Below, piece after piece: positions 1-9,477 of a DNA stretch of 56,087 bases; position 1 is the first letter of the stretch; each line of letters starts with the position of its first letter. Position numbers and translations under genes: made by a program. A model generated the notes under the pieces. The model worked only from the letters and a program-made list of their open reading frames with translations. It did no database searches and was not told where the DNA came from. The stretch lies in the NCBI RefSeq assembly GCF_028285745.1, contig NZ_JANQOP010000047.1, forward strand, positions 1 to 56,087. Direction: 5' to 3'. The DNA is from Acaryochloris sp. IP29b_bin.137 (lineage in GTDB: Bacteria > Cyanobacteriota > Cyanobacteriia > Thermosynechococcales > Thermosynechococcaceae).

Positions 1-1
1 T

Positions 2-433
2 ACACTGATTGCCATTCCTATCATTTACTCGGTCTACGTGGGCATTGCTGAAGCAGCCAGGGATCTAACAATCCAGAATGCTCAAAAACGACGAGATGAC
101 GATCACGCTTGTTACTTGGTAGGTGGTCTAGAGAATGATTTAACGAACGCAAAGTTGGTGCTTCAGCAGATGATTGCTATAGCAGCCTCTCAATCACCAA
201 GTATCGAAACTACCAACCAGATAATGATGGGTCGTACTTTGATCACCCAGTCGGTGTTGAAGGTAGTGGATGCTGCTATGGAAATTACGGGTGGACTCGC
301 ATTTCATCGTCCTTATGGTCTAGAAAAACTATTTCGTGATGCTCAAGGCGCTCGTTATCATCCCATGCGTGAGGAGGTACAGCGTAAGCTGGCAGGTCAG
401 TTAGCGTTGGGCAATGCTCAAGAAATACTCTAG
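2..433 (+). CDS. Acyl-CoA dehydrogenase family protein, C-terminal part (5' end outside window)
   Basis: The frame is open from the first bases of the window, so the gene starts upstream; a GTG at 38 is internal. The visible 143 residues match the C-terminal alpha-helical domain of acyl-CoA dehydrogenases: a GIAEAARD helix start near the beginning, then a segment ending ITGGLAF and FRDAQGARYHP, the conserved stretch that lines the FAD/subunit interface and flanks the catalytic region in the family. Family members are FAD enzymes that oxidise acyl-CoA or related thioesters; some paralogues act as flavin-dependent monooxygenases, so the substrate cannot be told from this part. The N-terminal and middle domains are not in the window. 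It ends 43 bp before a convergent SMI1/KNR4 gene. Confidence 0.85.
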   Translation, partial: TLIAIPIIYSVYVGIAEAARDLTIQNAQKRRDDDHACYLVGGLENDLTNAKLVLQQMIAIAASQSPSIETTNQIMMGRTLITQSVLKVVDAAMEITGGLAFHRPYGLEKLFRDAQGARYHPMREEVQRKLAGQLALGNAQEIL

Positions 434-476
434 AAATGACCTTGATGTGTTCTCCTTATTTGATCCTAATGATTTG

Positions 477-1079
477 TTATTGGTTGTCCTCTTTGGTTGG
501 CTGTCCATCAACGACTCGGTATGCTCCATTCTCCAGTTCTTGGGCGTAATCACGAATGAACGATCCGAAAGAATCTGAGATGACCATCCATGAACAGCCT
601 TCCCAATCAACCGCAATAATCTGGCCTGAAATTCCCCCTTCTGCTGGATTCATATCCAGTGCCCAAAAAACATCGCCGTTGCAGTCCATGATCGGAATCC
701 ATTCAGGTAAAAACAACTTTGCTCGAACTGGTCCTTCAACAAAGATGATGCCATCACGAATTTGTTGTTCTTGATCAGGCATTTCATCTGCGTAATTCTC
801 GACTTCAGCAGCAACTTGCTTTCTCTGTTTCCAATTTTCAAGAATGCTTTCAGTTCCAAGATAAGCACCATAGTCAGCAAATACTTTGCAGGGCCATCCG
901 CCACTTTCACCATTGTGAATGAGCAAGCTTGCGCGAAAGTCTGCTGGGATGGGTTGGCCGAGTTCTGCTTCCAATGCTGCGATTTGCTCTTCCGATGCTC
1001 CAGGGTTTAGATCTTCGAGCATTTCTGGGGCATTGCGATTGCCCCACTCGATGATCGTCTCCCAGCTTTCAGCAATCAT
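477..1079 (-). CDS. SMI1/KNR4 family protein
   Basis: A 200-residue acidic soluble protein without signal peptide or membrane segment. The order of motifs fits the SMI1/KNR4 (SUKH) fold: an N-terminal helix, then LNPGASEEQIAALEAELG with IPADFRASLLIHNG, the standard opening of the domain (residues about 25-55), followed by aromatic-rich strands with WIPIMDCNGDVFWALDMNP (about 128-146) and a closing DSFGSFIRDYAQELENG helix. In bacteria SUKH proteins are often immunity proteins to polymorphic toxins, and others are of unknown role; no toxin gene is visible next to it, so no immunity role can be assigned. It is convergent with the acyl-CoA dehydrogenase and divergent from the L,D-transpeptidase gene. 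Confidence 0.8.
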   Translation of the reverse strand: MIAESWETIIEWGNRNAPEMLEDLNPGASEEQIAALEAELGQPIPADFRASLLIHNGESGGWPCKVFADYGAYLGTESILENWKQRKQVAAEVENYADEMPDQEQQIRDGIIFVEGPVRAKLFLPEWIPIMDCNGDVFWALDMNPAEGGISGQIIAVDWEGCSWMVISDSFGSFIRDYAQELENGAYRVVDGQPTKEDNQ

Positions 1080-1403
1080 TTGGAATCTCCTTTATCCGTA
1101 TCAATTTTAGAGATTTAAAACAGCTTAAAGTAGGTTATCAATGGTAGTTGCTCCAGTTGCCAAAACTTACCTATAGAAACAATTCGACCAGACTCATATC
1201 CATCAAATATCTAGTGACTAAGGCTTTAGTTAAAAACACAGTTGATGCATAAAAAACATTAAATAGAACTATTTAAATAAATTAAATTTTCAAGAAAAAC
1301 AAATATTGCTTATCCAATAGCCATCGGCTAGATTGGGAGAAGACACCTTTCCTATTCTCCATATATTTAGCTCAGAGAATCCTCTGCTGTTTTTCTATTT
1401 TCC
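1080..1403. other. AT-rich divergent intergenic region
   Basis: This 324-bp stretch lies between the divergent SMI1/KNR4 and L,D-transpeptidase genes. The part around 1230-1320 is very AT-rich, as expected where two promoters face apart. I see no RNA gene, repeat or open frame worth calling, and no promoter motif clear enough to place. Confidence 0.5.
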
Positions 1404-1952
1404 ATGAAAATCGAATTTATTAAGATTGCCTGTATTGCAATATCTATTGGTACGCTAACTTTATTTGATAGAGCTGAAGCAGTAGAGAGAAACATTCCAG
1501 AAACGCCTTTGCCCAACTTGGCGCAACCTCGAAATTATTTACCTAGTGCCCATGCAACTCGCCGCTTAGAACTCAGTATTAGCCGTCGTCGAGTCACCTT
1601 ATTTCAAAACGATCAGATCCTCAAATCCTATCCAGTGGCAGTTGGAAAAGCGGGATGGCCCACGCCCGTGGGGGACTTTGCAGTCAAGACCAAAGTCCGC
1701 AATCCACCCTGGCAAAATCCTTTTCGGGGTAAAGGGTACGTCATTCCTGGCGGCGCCCTCGATAATCCCCTCGGTACCCGTTGGTTGGGATTCTGGACCA
1801 ATGGCAAGAACTGGATTGGATTTCACGGCACTCCCAATCGATCGTCCGTCGGTTCAGCGGCGTCTCACGGCTGTGTGCGGATGTATGACGAAGATATCCA
1901 AGAGCTGTTTGAGCTGGTTGCGGTCGGTACCCCCGTTAAGGTGATTCGCTAG
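1404..1952 (+). CDS. L,D-transpeptidase (YkuD domain), exported
   Basis: A 182-residue protein with an N-terminal signal sequence (hydrophobic core about residues 6-21, likely cut after AEA near residue 26). The YkuD domain runs from about residue 50, where [16 protein letters not shown] begins, to the end. The catalytic signature is present: HGTPN at about 140-144 and SHGCVRM at 154-160, with nucleophile Cys157. Family members make 3-3 cross-links in peptidoglycan or attach proteins to it in the periplasm. The length is typical for a minimal exported enzyme without a LysM or binding domain. Its last 17 bp overlap the end of the convergent maf gene. Confidence 0.92.
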   Translation: MKIEFIKIACIAISIGTLTLFDRAEAVERNIPETPLPNLAQPRNYLPSAHATRRLELSISRRRVTLFQNDQILKSYPVAVGKAGWPTPVGDFAVKTKVRNPPWQNPFRGKGYVIPGGALDNPLGTRWLGFWTNGKNWIGFHGTPNRSSVGSAASHGCVRMYDEDIQELFELVAVGTPVKVIR

Positions 1953-2541
1953 ACCAAAGGTCGGTCACGTTGTATCCCAGCTCTAATAACATCTGACGTA
2001 GTAAGGGTAAACTCAGGCCAATCACGTTGCTGTGGCAGCCCCTAATCTGATCCACAAATAGTCCACCGCGGCCATCCAAAGCAAAACAGCCTGCACAGTG
2101 TAAGGGTTCACTTGTTTCTGCATAGGCTCGAATTTGACCATCCGTGAGGGGAGCAAAATCCACTTCGGTAATTTGGCAACGGACAAGTTGACGGTTTTGC
2201 TTGAGATCGATCAGGGTATGCCCGGTGAGCAAGCGTCCCGTTTGACCGCGCATGGTTTGCCATCTTGCGATCGCATCCTCAATCCCCTGTGGCTTGCCAT
2301 AAATTTCGCCCCCTAACTCCAACACCGAATCGCATCCCAGCACTAGCGCAGGGGGCTGTTGCTGGTGGGCAACCACTTCAGCTTTGCCTGTAGCGAGGGT
2401 GGTCACCAAGGCTTCCGGATCCGTCGTGGTGATCTGAGTTTCGTCAAAATGACTAGGGAGTACCACCGGATCGATACCGACCGTCTTCAGCAGTTGCCGA
2501 CGAGCGGGGGAGGCAGACGCCAAAATAAAAGGAATCGTCAT
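1936..2541 (-). CDS. maf: Maf-like nucleoside triphosphate pyrophosphatase
   Basis: A 201-residue protein of normal length for Maf/HAM1-like pyrophosphatases. It opens with [14 protein letters not shown] (residues 5-18), the phosphate-binding signature of the family, followed by the FDE motif near residue 33, [10 protein letters not shown] (about 67-76), and KPQGIEDA (about 83-90). Maf enzymes hydrolyse non-canonical nucleoside triphosphates (dTTP/UTP, CTP or m7GTP types) and in some bacteria influence septum formation. I cannot assign the substrate subclass with confidence. The 3' end overlaps the L,D-transpeptidase gene by 17 bp on the opposite strand. Confidence 0.93.
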   Translation of the reverse strand: MTIPFILASASPARRQLLKTVGIDPVVLPSHFDETQITTTDPEALVTTLATGKAEVVAHQQQPPALVLGCDSVLELGGEIYGKPQGIEDAIARWQTMRGQTGRLLTGHTLIDLKQNRQLVRCQITEVDFAPLTDGQIRAYAETSEPLHCAGCFALDGRGGLFVDQIRGCHSNVIGLSLPLLRQMLLELGYNVTDLWSSESP

Positions 2542-2669
2542 AGGATACCAAACGGCTATATGTCTAGAGGAGTTAGTCTTCCTTTAGCCCTAGGTAAAGG
2601 TGTCATTCATGCCCATGGAAGTGGGTAAACTGAGTGCGTCTCTAGGGATATGGGGTTGACGATCATTCT

Positions 2670-3686
2670 ATGGGTAAGCTGCGAACATGGGGAATAAAGT
2701 TCGGACATTGGAGCATCATCTGTTTACCCCTTTGGCTAGGGTCCGCTGCTCAAACCCATCCCCAAGGGGCGTCCGCCATTGCTCAAAACCTAGCGTTTCA
2801 AAATCAAGTCACCCTTGAAGTAAAGGGGGATTATCGCTACATCACCAGTAACGGCATCCCTGATCATCAGCCAGGCAACTTTCCAAATCGGGGTAACCCT
2901 AACCGCATCTCACCCCAAAAGCATCAGTATCGCGTTCCTGTCCGTCCCCAACAAGCAGCAACCATTACCCCCATGAGAAGGCAGCCGTTTGGTGTGGCAC
3001 TGAATGGAGTGCCGTTTGATCCAGGAACGGCAGAGTTCTGGAATAACGATCGCCAATCAGGATGGCGATACAATGCCTTGTCAGGGTCTATCAATTTGGG
3101 ACTAGATGACCATCATGCCCACGTTCAGCCGACCGGAGCATATCACTATCATGGGTTGCCTACAGGTTTAATTGCCTCTCTCTCCTCAACCCAATCGATG
3201 ATTTTGGTGGGATATGCAGCCGATGGATTTCCCATCTACGCTCTTAAGGGCTATACCGATGCCCAAGATGCCAATTCAGAGCTAAAACAAATGAAACCGA
3301 GTTATCGGTTAAAGTCAGGCCGAAGACCCGACGGCCCCCTAGGGCTATATGATGGGACTTTTGAGCAGGACTATCAGTTTGTTCAGGGCGCAGGCGATCT
3401 GGACCAGTGTAATGGCCGGGTTGGTGTCACCCCAGACTATCCCCAAAGGATCTATCACTACTACATTACTGAGACTTATCCGTTTATTCCCAGGTGTTTT
3501 CGAGGCACGCCTGATTCAAGTTTTGCCCGCAATAATCCTCCTCCCCCACGCAGACCCTCCCAGCCCCCCTCTCATCCTAGTGGGCAACATCCTCCTGGAC
3601 ATCATCCGCCTCGGCACCGACCACCCAAGCATCGACGCCCGCCACACCCTGGGCATTGGCCCCCTCCGCCTCGGCACCGCCATTAA
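2670..3686 (+). CDS. Secreted YHYH-domain protein with His/Pro-rich tail
   Basis: A 338-residue protein. The N-terminus looks like a signal peptide (hydrophobic stretch about residues 14-27, small residues before QAS). The middle carries the YHYH domain, with HHAHVQPTGAYHYHGLP and the YHYH itself at residues 158-161, preceded by GVPFDPGTAEFW, which is typical of the family. Two cysteines around DQCNGRVG and RCFRG could form a disulfide. The last ~50 residues are almost only Pro, His, Arg and Gly. The YHYH family is widespread in exported proteins, but its function is unknown; the His clusters suggest metal binding, which is inference. The gene stands alone, divergent from maf. Confidence 0.85.
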   Translation: MGKLRTWGIKFGHWSIICLPLWLGSAAQTHPQGASAIAQNLAFQNQVTLEVKGDYRYITSNGIPDHQPGNFPNRGNPNRISPQKHQYRVPVRPQQAATITPMRRQPFGVALNGVPFDPGTAEFWNNDRQSGWRYNALSGSINLGLDDHHAHVQPTGAYHYHGLPTGLIASLSSTQSMILVGYAADGFPIYALKGYTDAQDANSELKQMKPSYRLKSGRRPDGPLGLYDGTFEQDYQFVQGAGDLDQCNGRVGVTPDYPQRIYHYYITETYPFIPRCFRGTPDSSFARNNPPPPRRPSQPPSHPSGQHPPGHHPPRHRPPKHRRPPHPGHWPPPPRHRH

Positions 3687-3852
3687 ACCCCTCAGTGCTT
3701 GCAGTTATCGTGGGGTCTATGGGGGACGATAAGAACTCTCAACCAAGCAGAGTTGAAGCGGACTTGAGAATGACCATCCGTTCTGGGCACAATAGGCTCA
3801 AACCAAATGACCTCCTGGTTTTGCTCAACTTTCGGCTAGGCCTCTATTTAGA

Positions 3853-5520
3853 ATGAACACGGTTTCTGAGTCTCCACTCGACCATCCTTCTTCTGCTCCA
3901 ACACGACCCCCAATTGATCCTGCAGATCTTCACTTTCCTAGCGGTGCGATCGCGTTAGACTCATCCCTCTATATTGAGCGATTACCCCTTGAAGCCCAGG
4001 CCTATCAGGGCATCGAGAAACCAGGCGGCTTAGTACGTATTCAGGCTCCCCAAGGTATGGGGAAAAGTTCCCTATTATTGCGGCTAACTGCTTATGCTCG
4101 CGCCCAGGGCTATCAGACGGTAACGATCAACTTTCAAACCGCGGATCAAGACATTTTTACCAATATTGGCAAGTTTTTACGGTGGTTCTGCGCTAGCGTC
4201 ACTTATCAGCTTAGAACGCCCTCTTGTTTAGATGACTATTGGGATAACGACATTGGGGCGAAGCTAAGCTGCACCATGTATTTTGAAGATTATCTGCTGG
4301 CTGAGTTAGATACCCCCCTGGTCATTGCCCTTCAGCACGTTGAAGAGATTTTTGAACATGTCGCCATCGCCGTCGACTTTTTGCCCCTGTTACGCTTTTG
4401 GCATGAGCAAGCCAAACAAGGGGATGTTTTTCAGCATCTCCGACTTCTAGTCAGTCACTCCACGGAAGTGTATGTTCCCCTGAATATCAACCACTCGCCG
4501 TTTAATGTGGGCTTGCCGATTCGATTGCCGCCGTTTAATTTGGCCCAAGTTAAAGCATTAGCCTATGCCTATGGTTTGGGCTGGGAATCCGACCATGAGG
4601 CGCAGCAGTTAATGAACTTGGTGGGTGGACGTCCTGCGCTGGTCAATATGGCCTTGTATGACATCAGCTATGGCCAAAAGACTTTAGACAGGTTTTTGCA
4701 AGAGGCCCCTACCCAAACGAGCATCTACCGCCATCATCTCCAGAAGCTCTTAACCACGCTGAATCAGCAACCGGAGTTAGCTGCTGCCCTCAAACATGTG
4801 GTATCTGCAAGGAACGGTGTTGAGTTAGAACCAGTCATCGCCTATAAGCTTAATAGTTTAGGGTTAGTGGAACTGCGGGGAAATGAGTGTCTGACCTCCT
4901 GTGAACTCTACAGACAGTTTTTCGTCCACAAAACCTTCAGTCAACTAGATGCCTGGCGGAAACGGTTAGCGCAACTAGAAGAGGAGAATACCCATTTAAA
5001 ACAGCTTGTTAATCTAGATGCCCTCACTCAAGTGGCTAATCGTCGGTCCTTTGACGAATTTATTCATGCGAAGTGGCATCAATTGGCCGAGATGCAGGCA
5101 CCTTTAGCTGTGATCTTGGCAGATGTGGACTGTTTTAAGCTCTACAACGATACCTACGGTCATCAGGCTGGAGACCAGTGCCTACAACAGGTTGCTCAAG
5201 CCATTCAAAAGTGTGCCCATCGGGCATCAGACTTAGTGGCGCGATATGGTGGCGAAGAATTTGTAGTGGTGTTGCCCCTCACCACTGCAGAAAGTGCTGC
5301 CCAAATGGCTGAGACGATACTGAACTGCATCAAAGAGAAACAGATTATTCATGCTCGTTCTCCGATTGCCGTCAAAATTGTCACAGCCAGTATGGGGATA
5401 GCCAGTGTTATTCCTACGCTCAATCAGCACCCGGCCAGTTTAATCAAAGCGGCAGATCAGGCGCTATATCAGGCTAAAGCATTAGGGCGCGATCGCGTTC
5501 AGGTTGCCGACCAGCCTTAA
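3853..5520 (+). CDS. AAA-like ATPase domain fused to GGDEF diguanylate cyclase
   Basis: A 555-residue cytoplasmic protein. Residues about 25-370 are an AAA-like domain of the kind found N-terminally in cyanobacterial signalling proteins (PF14516 type), with Walker A APQGMGKSS (K71). The Walker B position reads ALQHVEE (161-165 region), so the usual DE-x-D acids are missing. A short coiled linker (about 372-390) leads into a GGDEF domain (about 391-550) with active-site GGEEF at 466-470 and the inhibitory I-site RASD at 457-460, exactly five residues upstream. It should therefore make cyclic-di-GMP from two GTP under product inhibition. No membrane segment is seen. It ends 4 bp before the next gene, so the two are probably cotranscribed. 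Confidence 0.92.
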   Translation: MNTVSESPLDHPSSAPTRPPIDPADLHFPSGAIALDSSLYIERLPLEAQAYQGIEKPGGLVRIQAPQGMGKSSLLLRLTAYARAQGYQTVTINFQTADQDIFTNIGKFLRWFCASVTYQLRTPSCLDDYWDNDIGAKLSCTMYFEDYLLAELDTPLVIALQHVEEIFEHVAIAVDFLPLLRFWHEQAKQGDVFQHLRLLVSHSTEVYVPLNINHSPFNVGLPIRLPPFNLAQVKALAYAYGLGWESDHEAQQLMNLVGGRPALVNMALYDISYGQKTLDRFLQEAPTQTSIYRHHLQKLLTTLNQQPELAAALKHVVSARNGVELEPVIAYKLNSLGLVELRGNECLTSCELYRQFFVHKTFSQLDAWRKRLAQLEEENTHLKQLVNLDALTQVANRRSFDEFIHAKWHQLAEMQAPLAVILADVDCFKLYNDTYGHQAGDQCLQQVAQAIQKCAHRASDLVARYGGEEFVVVLPLTTAESAAQMAETILNCIKEKQIIHARSPIAVKIVTASMGIASVIPTLNQHPASLIKAADQALYQAKALGRDRVQVADQP

Positions 5521-5524
5521 GCTT

Positions 5525-8500
5525 ATGCGATATCAGATTGGTGGCAGTCTTACAGCCAATGCGTCGACCTATATTGCCCGGCAAGCCGATCAGCAGATCT
5601 ATGCTGCCCTAAAACGCGGCGAGTTTTGCTATGTCCTGAACGCTCGGCAAATGGGCAAATCATCCCTACTCGTGCAGACACGTCACCGTTTGCAGGCGGA
5701 GGGCTATCGATGTGCAGTTGTCGATATGACCAATATCGGTAGCGAGAACATCACTCCCTTGCAGTGGTATAAGGGGGTGATCAAAGATCTATGGCGCAAC
5801 TTTAAGCTGATCCGCCAGTTCGACTTCAAATCTTGGTGGCAAGACGAAGCCGATATTTCTTTACTGCAGCGATTAAGTCGATTTATCAAGGACGGGCTGT
5901 TAGATCAGTTCCCCGATCAGCAACTGGTGATTTTTATCGATGAGATCGACAGTATTTTGGGATTGCCCTTTTCTGTCGATGACTTCTTTGCCCTGATTCG
6001 CTTTTGCTATAACCAACGGGCAGTGGATCCAGACTACTGTCGACTCAACTTTGCCCTTTTTGGCGTAGCCACACCGTCGGACCTAATCCAAAACCGTCAG
6101 CGTACGCCCTTTAATTTGGGGACTGCTATTCCTCTCCAAGGTTTTACGGTGGCGGAAAGTAAGATATTGGCCCAGGGGTTGGATTTGCAGGGTAGGGATG
6201 CCGATGCAATCTTAGCTGCGATTTTGTACTGGACCCAAGGTCAGCCGTTTCTGACCCAAAAGCTCTGTCAACTCGTGGCTCAAGCCAGCGATGAAGCTGT
6301 CAGCATTGCACCGGGGAAGGAAGCGAACTGGGTCGAGCAACTTGTGAAAGACCATATCCTTCAGCATTGGGAATCCCAGGATGAACCGGAACATTTAAGA
6401 ACGGTGCAGAATCGATTGCTCAATCATTCTGCTTCTGCTGGTCGGCGCTTAGGACTTTATCAGCAGGTGTTGAAGGCTAGCGCTATCCCGGCAGAAGAGA
6501 GCCCAGATCAAACCGACCTTATTCTATCGGGGTTAGTCGTTAAGCAGGACGGACAACTTCGGGTTAAGAACCCCATCTATCGCCAGGTTTTCAATCAAGC
6601 TTGGGTGGAGAAGCAGCTGGGCCGACTCCGTCCCTACAAAGCGTCTTTGGAATTTTGGTTGGCCTCAGCGCAGCAAGATGAATCCCGGTTATTGCGTGGT
6701 CAAACCCTGCAAGAGGCGCTGGACTGGTCCCAAGGGAAGCGACTTAGCGATGAGGATCATCAGTTTTTAACGGCGTCTGTGGAATGCGATCGCAAACAGA
6801 TTCAAATGACCCTCGAAGCCGAACGGGCACGAGCTATTGAAATCCAGCTTCAACAGGAACAGCAAACCACCAAACTGCAAAAGCGCTTCTCCATTACCGT
6901 CTCTATTGCCTTCTTAATTGCTGTGGGCTTAGGAGGAGCTGCCTATCAGCAAGCACAAACGGCCCAAAAACAGACTGAATTGGCCCAGGCCAGTGAGCAA
7001 AAGACGCTAGAAAGTAACATTAGGGCGCTCCTCTCCTCTTCCCAGGGAAATATGGATTCCCACCGACAGCTTGAAGCCCTCTCCGACATTATTCAAGCCC
7101 ATCAACAACTTGATCACCTGCAAAAGGGGGCTGATGGTCTAGCGAACGAGATCCAAGCCACACTCCGTAGTAACGTCCACCGGATGGTGGAGCGGAATCG
7201 TCTAACCTTAGGCGTTAAGGTCAAGCATGTTGCGATTAGTCCAGATGGCACCCAAATTGCCACTGCCGCTGCCGATGGCTCCGTCAGTCTTTGGGGTTGG
7301 GATGGACAAAGGCGATGGAAAAAGTTTAATCACCAAGCCGAGGTCAACCAAGTCGTCTTTAGTCCAGATGGGCAAACCCTTGCTTCAGCCTCAGCCGATA
7401 GAACCGTAAAGCTGTGGAATTTACAAGGCAAGGTCACTCATACCCTTTCATCGTTTGATGCTGAGGTCCGTGCCTTAGTCTTCAATGCTAAGGGGGATCG
7501 GATTGTGACGTCTACGAATAGCCACAAAGTACAGTCTTGGACCCGAACAGGCGAACTGATGAACTCCATCACCAAGACGAAGTTTTTTGGCCACAGCGCG
7601 GATGGTCGCTATCTTGCCAATAACTACAAAGGTCATGTCATTCAAATTCGCGCTGCCGATAGCACCCTGATTCGGGAGCTGCCCCCAACCCCCCAATTAT
7701 TGCGAATCATACGATTAAGCCCAAACGGGAACTATATTGCAGCGACGGGGCTGGATCATAAAATTCAGATCAGGACCAAAAAAGGGAAGTTAGTCAGTGA
7801 GTTGCCAGGGCATGGTGCCTTAATCCGAGATATGGCGTTTAGCCCCGATGGTGAACTAATCGCCTCGGTGTCATCCGACAAAACTGTGAAACTTTGGCAC
7901 CGAAATGGCCAGTTATTGAGAACCTTCAAGGGACATCAAGCGACCGTTTGGTCCGTCACATTTAGCCCAGATGGTCAGTTTTTATTATCTTCTTCAGAAG
8001 ACGGAACAGTGCGCTATTGGCAGCTTCACAATCCCTTTTGGCAACGGTTAGTTGGCCCCACAGATTTTCTCAGCCAAGTGGCCCATCGCCCGGATGGACA
8101 GCAATTGGCAGCGATTTCCCCTAGCCACAAAATTTATCGCTGGCATCGTCAGACATCAACAACCTTTGAAGCCGTGCCTCAAGTCATATCGCCTGAATTA
8201 GGTGGTCCCTTACATGGGTTGGCCTATCACCCTAACAAACCAGAACTCGTGACAACGGATCGCGGTGGCTATATTCATATCTGGAATGCAGATGGCTCAC
8301 TTCGCACCCGAAGATCAACTCCAAGCCGCCTATGGTCAGTAGAGTACAGTCCCGATGGTCACCAGTTAGCGATAGGATCCGCTGACAATACAATTCAACG
8401 CTGGCAATTTGATGATCAAGGGCAATTGGAACAGGCTCCCTTTCAAATTTTAGAGGGGCATCAAGCCACCGTTCGTGATGTTAGTTTTAGCCCCGACGGT

Positions 8501-9058
8501 CAATGGTTCGTCTCCGCTTCTCTCGACAAGACCCTAAAACTGTGGACAAGGGATGGCACCTTAAAAGCAACGCTATCCGAGCATCGTGCGGCTGTCCAAA
8601 GTGTGGTCATCAGTCCTAACAGCCAGTGGTTTGCTTCGGCTTCAGAAGATAGCGATATCAAGCTGTGGGCTCCTTCAGGTCAATTAATTCAAACCCTGCC
8701 TGATCATCAATCTGCGGTCCAGGAGGTCGCCATTAGCCCAGATGGCAAATGGTTAGCGTCTGCGGCTATGGATAACACGGTCAAACTCTGGCAGGTTGAT
8801 CTGTCAAGCTCGACACCAGCCACATTGGTTCGAACGTTAATTGGACATGATCGTGCGATCCGTAGCGTTGGGTTTAGTCCAGATGGGAAATCCTTAGTTT
8901 CAGCGAGCGATGACCAAACCCTAATGCGCTGGAATTTGGCGAAACTTCTACAGACAAAGGAAGAGGAATATGCTTGTCGTTGGATCTCAAATTTTCTAAA
9001 AAATAATACTCAGGGCCATCAGCATCGCCACCTCTGCTCGGCCCTGCACAAGCCTTAA
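5525..9058 (+). CDS. AAA-like NTPase with transmembrane segment and 14 WD40 repeats
   Basis: A 1177-residue protein starting at the ATG at 5525; a TTG at 5504 is in frame but would overlap the previous gene. Residues about 1-370 are an AAA-like domain related to that of the upstream gene, here with both nucleotide motifs intact: Walker A RQMGKSS (K45) and Walker B FIDEID (D139, E140, D142). A hydrophobic segment at about 453-475 follows a charged helical stretch and looks like one transmembrane helix or a coil anchor. From about residue 558 to near the C-terminus I count 14 WD40 repeats, enough for two seven-bladed propellers; several have clear GH...SPDG...LW signatures. Proteins of this type are thought to be sensor/scaffold ATPases; the ligand is unknown. 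Confidence 0.92.
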   Translation: MRYQIGGSLTANASTYIARQADQQIYAALKRGEFCYVLNARQMGKSSLLVQTRHRLQAEGYRCAVVDMTNIGSENITPLQWYKGVIKDLWRNFKLIRQFDFKSWWQDEADISLLQRLSRFIKDGLLDQFPDQQLVIFIDEIDSILGLPFSVDDFFALIRFCYNQRAVDPDYCRLNFALFGVATPSDLIQNRQRTPFNLGTAIPLQGFTVAESKILAQGLDLQGRDADAILAAILYWTQGQPFLTQKLCQLVAQASDEAVSIAPGKEANWVEQLVKDHILQHWESQDEPEHLRTVQNRLLNHSASAGRRLGLYQQVLKASAIPAEESPDQTDLILSGLVVKQDGQLRVKNPIYRQVFNQAWVEKQLGRLRPYKASLEFWLASAQQDESRLLRGQTLQEALDWSQGKRLSDEDHQFLTASVECDRKQIQMTLEAERARAIEIQLQQEQQTTKLQKRFSITVSIAFLIAVGLGGAAYQQAQTAQKQTELAQASEQKTLESNIRALLSSSQGNMDSHRQLEALSDIIQAHQQLDHLQKGADGLANEIQATLRSNVHRMVERNRLTLGVKVKHVAISPDGTQIATAAADGSVSLWGWDGQRRWKKFNHQAEVNQVVFSPDGQTLASASADRTVKLWNLQGKVTHTLSSFDAEVRALVFNAKGDRIVTSTNSHKVQSWTRTGELMNSITKTKFFGHSADGRYLANNYKGHVIQIRAADSTLIRELPPTPQLLRIIRLSPNGNYIAATGLDHKIQIRTKKGKLVSELPGHGALIRDMAFSPDGELIASVSSDKTVKLWHRNGQLLRTFKGHQATVWSVTFSPDGQFLLSSSEDGTVRYWQLHNPFWQRLVGPTDFLSQVAHRPDGQQLAAISPSHKIYRWHRQTSTTFEAVPQVISPELGGPLHGLAYHPNKPELVTTDRGGYIHIWNADGSLRTRRSTPSRLWSVEYSPDGHQLAIGSADNTIQRWQFDDQGQLEQAPFQILEGHQATVRDVSFSPDGQWFVSASLDKTLKLWTRDGTLKATLSEHRAAVQSVVISPNSQWFASASEDSDIKLWAPSGQLIQTLPDHQSAVQEVAISPDGKWLASAAMDNTVKLWQVDLSSSTPATLVRTLIGHDRAIRSVGFSPDGKSLVSASDDQTLMRWNLAKLLQTKEEEYACRWISNFLKNNTQGHQHRHLCSALHKP

Positions 9059-9062
9059 CGTC

Positions 9063-9335
9063 TTAGGTACTGAAGCGAAATCCCAGAAACAATAGAGCAA
9101 TCCCTCCATAGACCAACAAAGCAGATTTCGCCTTGTCCGATAATTGGCGAGCGCATAAATCTCTGGTTCCTAACACCATGCCCACCAGAACATCACCGAT
9201 ACAACCCGTCAGCCGAAACCGATTTAAGGGAATATTGCCGTTGTCATCGACAATAAACCGGAAGTAGCCTGCCAGTAGACTCATGCATCCCAAGATAAAC
9301 ATGGGGATAAGCAGATTTTTCACGGGTGAAGCCAC
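9063..9335 (-). CDS. Small membrane protein of unknown function
   Basis: A 90-residue open frame starting with GTG at 9335; an in-frame ATG at residue 12 (9302) is an alternative start. It has two hydrophobic segments, about residues 8-27 and 72-86, and a less hydrophobic middle containing GDVLVGMVLG. I do not recognise a family. The frame begins just after the WD40 gene on the opposite strand, with only 4 bp between the stops. It is accepted because of its membrane-protein character and position filling an otherwise empty gap; there is no homology argument. Confidence 0.5.
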   Translation of the reverse strand: MASPVKNLLIPMFILGCMSLLAGYFRFIVDDNGNIPLNRFRLTGCIGDVLVGMVLGTRDLCARQLSDKAKSALLVYGGIALLFLGFRFST

Positions 9336-9477
9336 AGCCTATTTGCTCTTCATGATGCCCCACTTAGTCCTTTGCTTGAGCTATGTTTAAATTTGAAGAC
9401 CGAGCAGCGCTTATCTTAGTAGAGACCAGTAGAGTATCCACCTGCCGAACCAGTTTGGTGATGAGTGAGTAACGCGT

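Noticed and set aside
5504-5524. Upstream TTG start for the WD40 gene
   Set aside because: Would overlap the GGDEF gene; the ATG at 5525 directly precedes the conserved RYQIGGSL opening.
9465-9476. GTGAGTAACGCG, identical to a conserved 16S rRNA segment
   Set aside because: Flanking bases do not match 16S rRNA; twelve-base chance match in an intergenic stretch.
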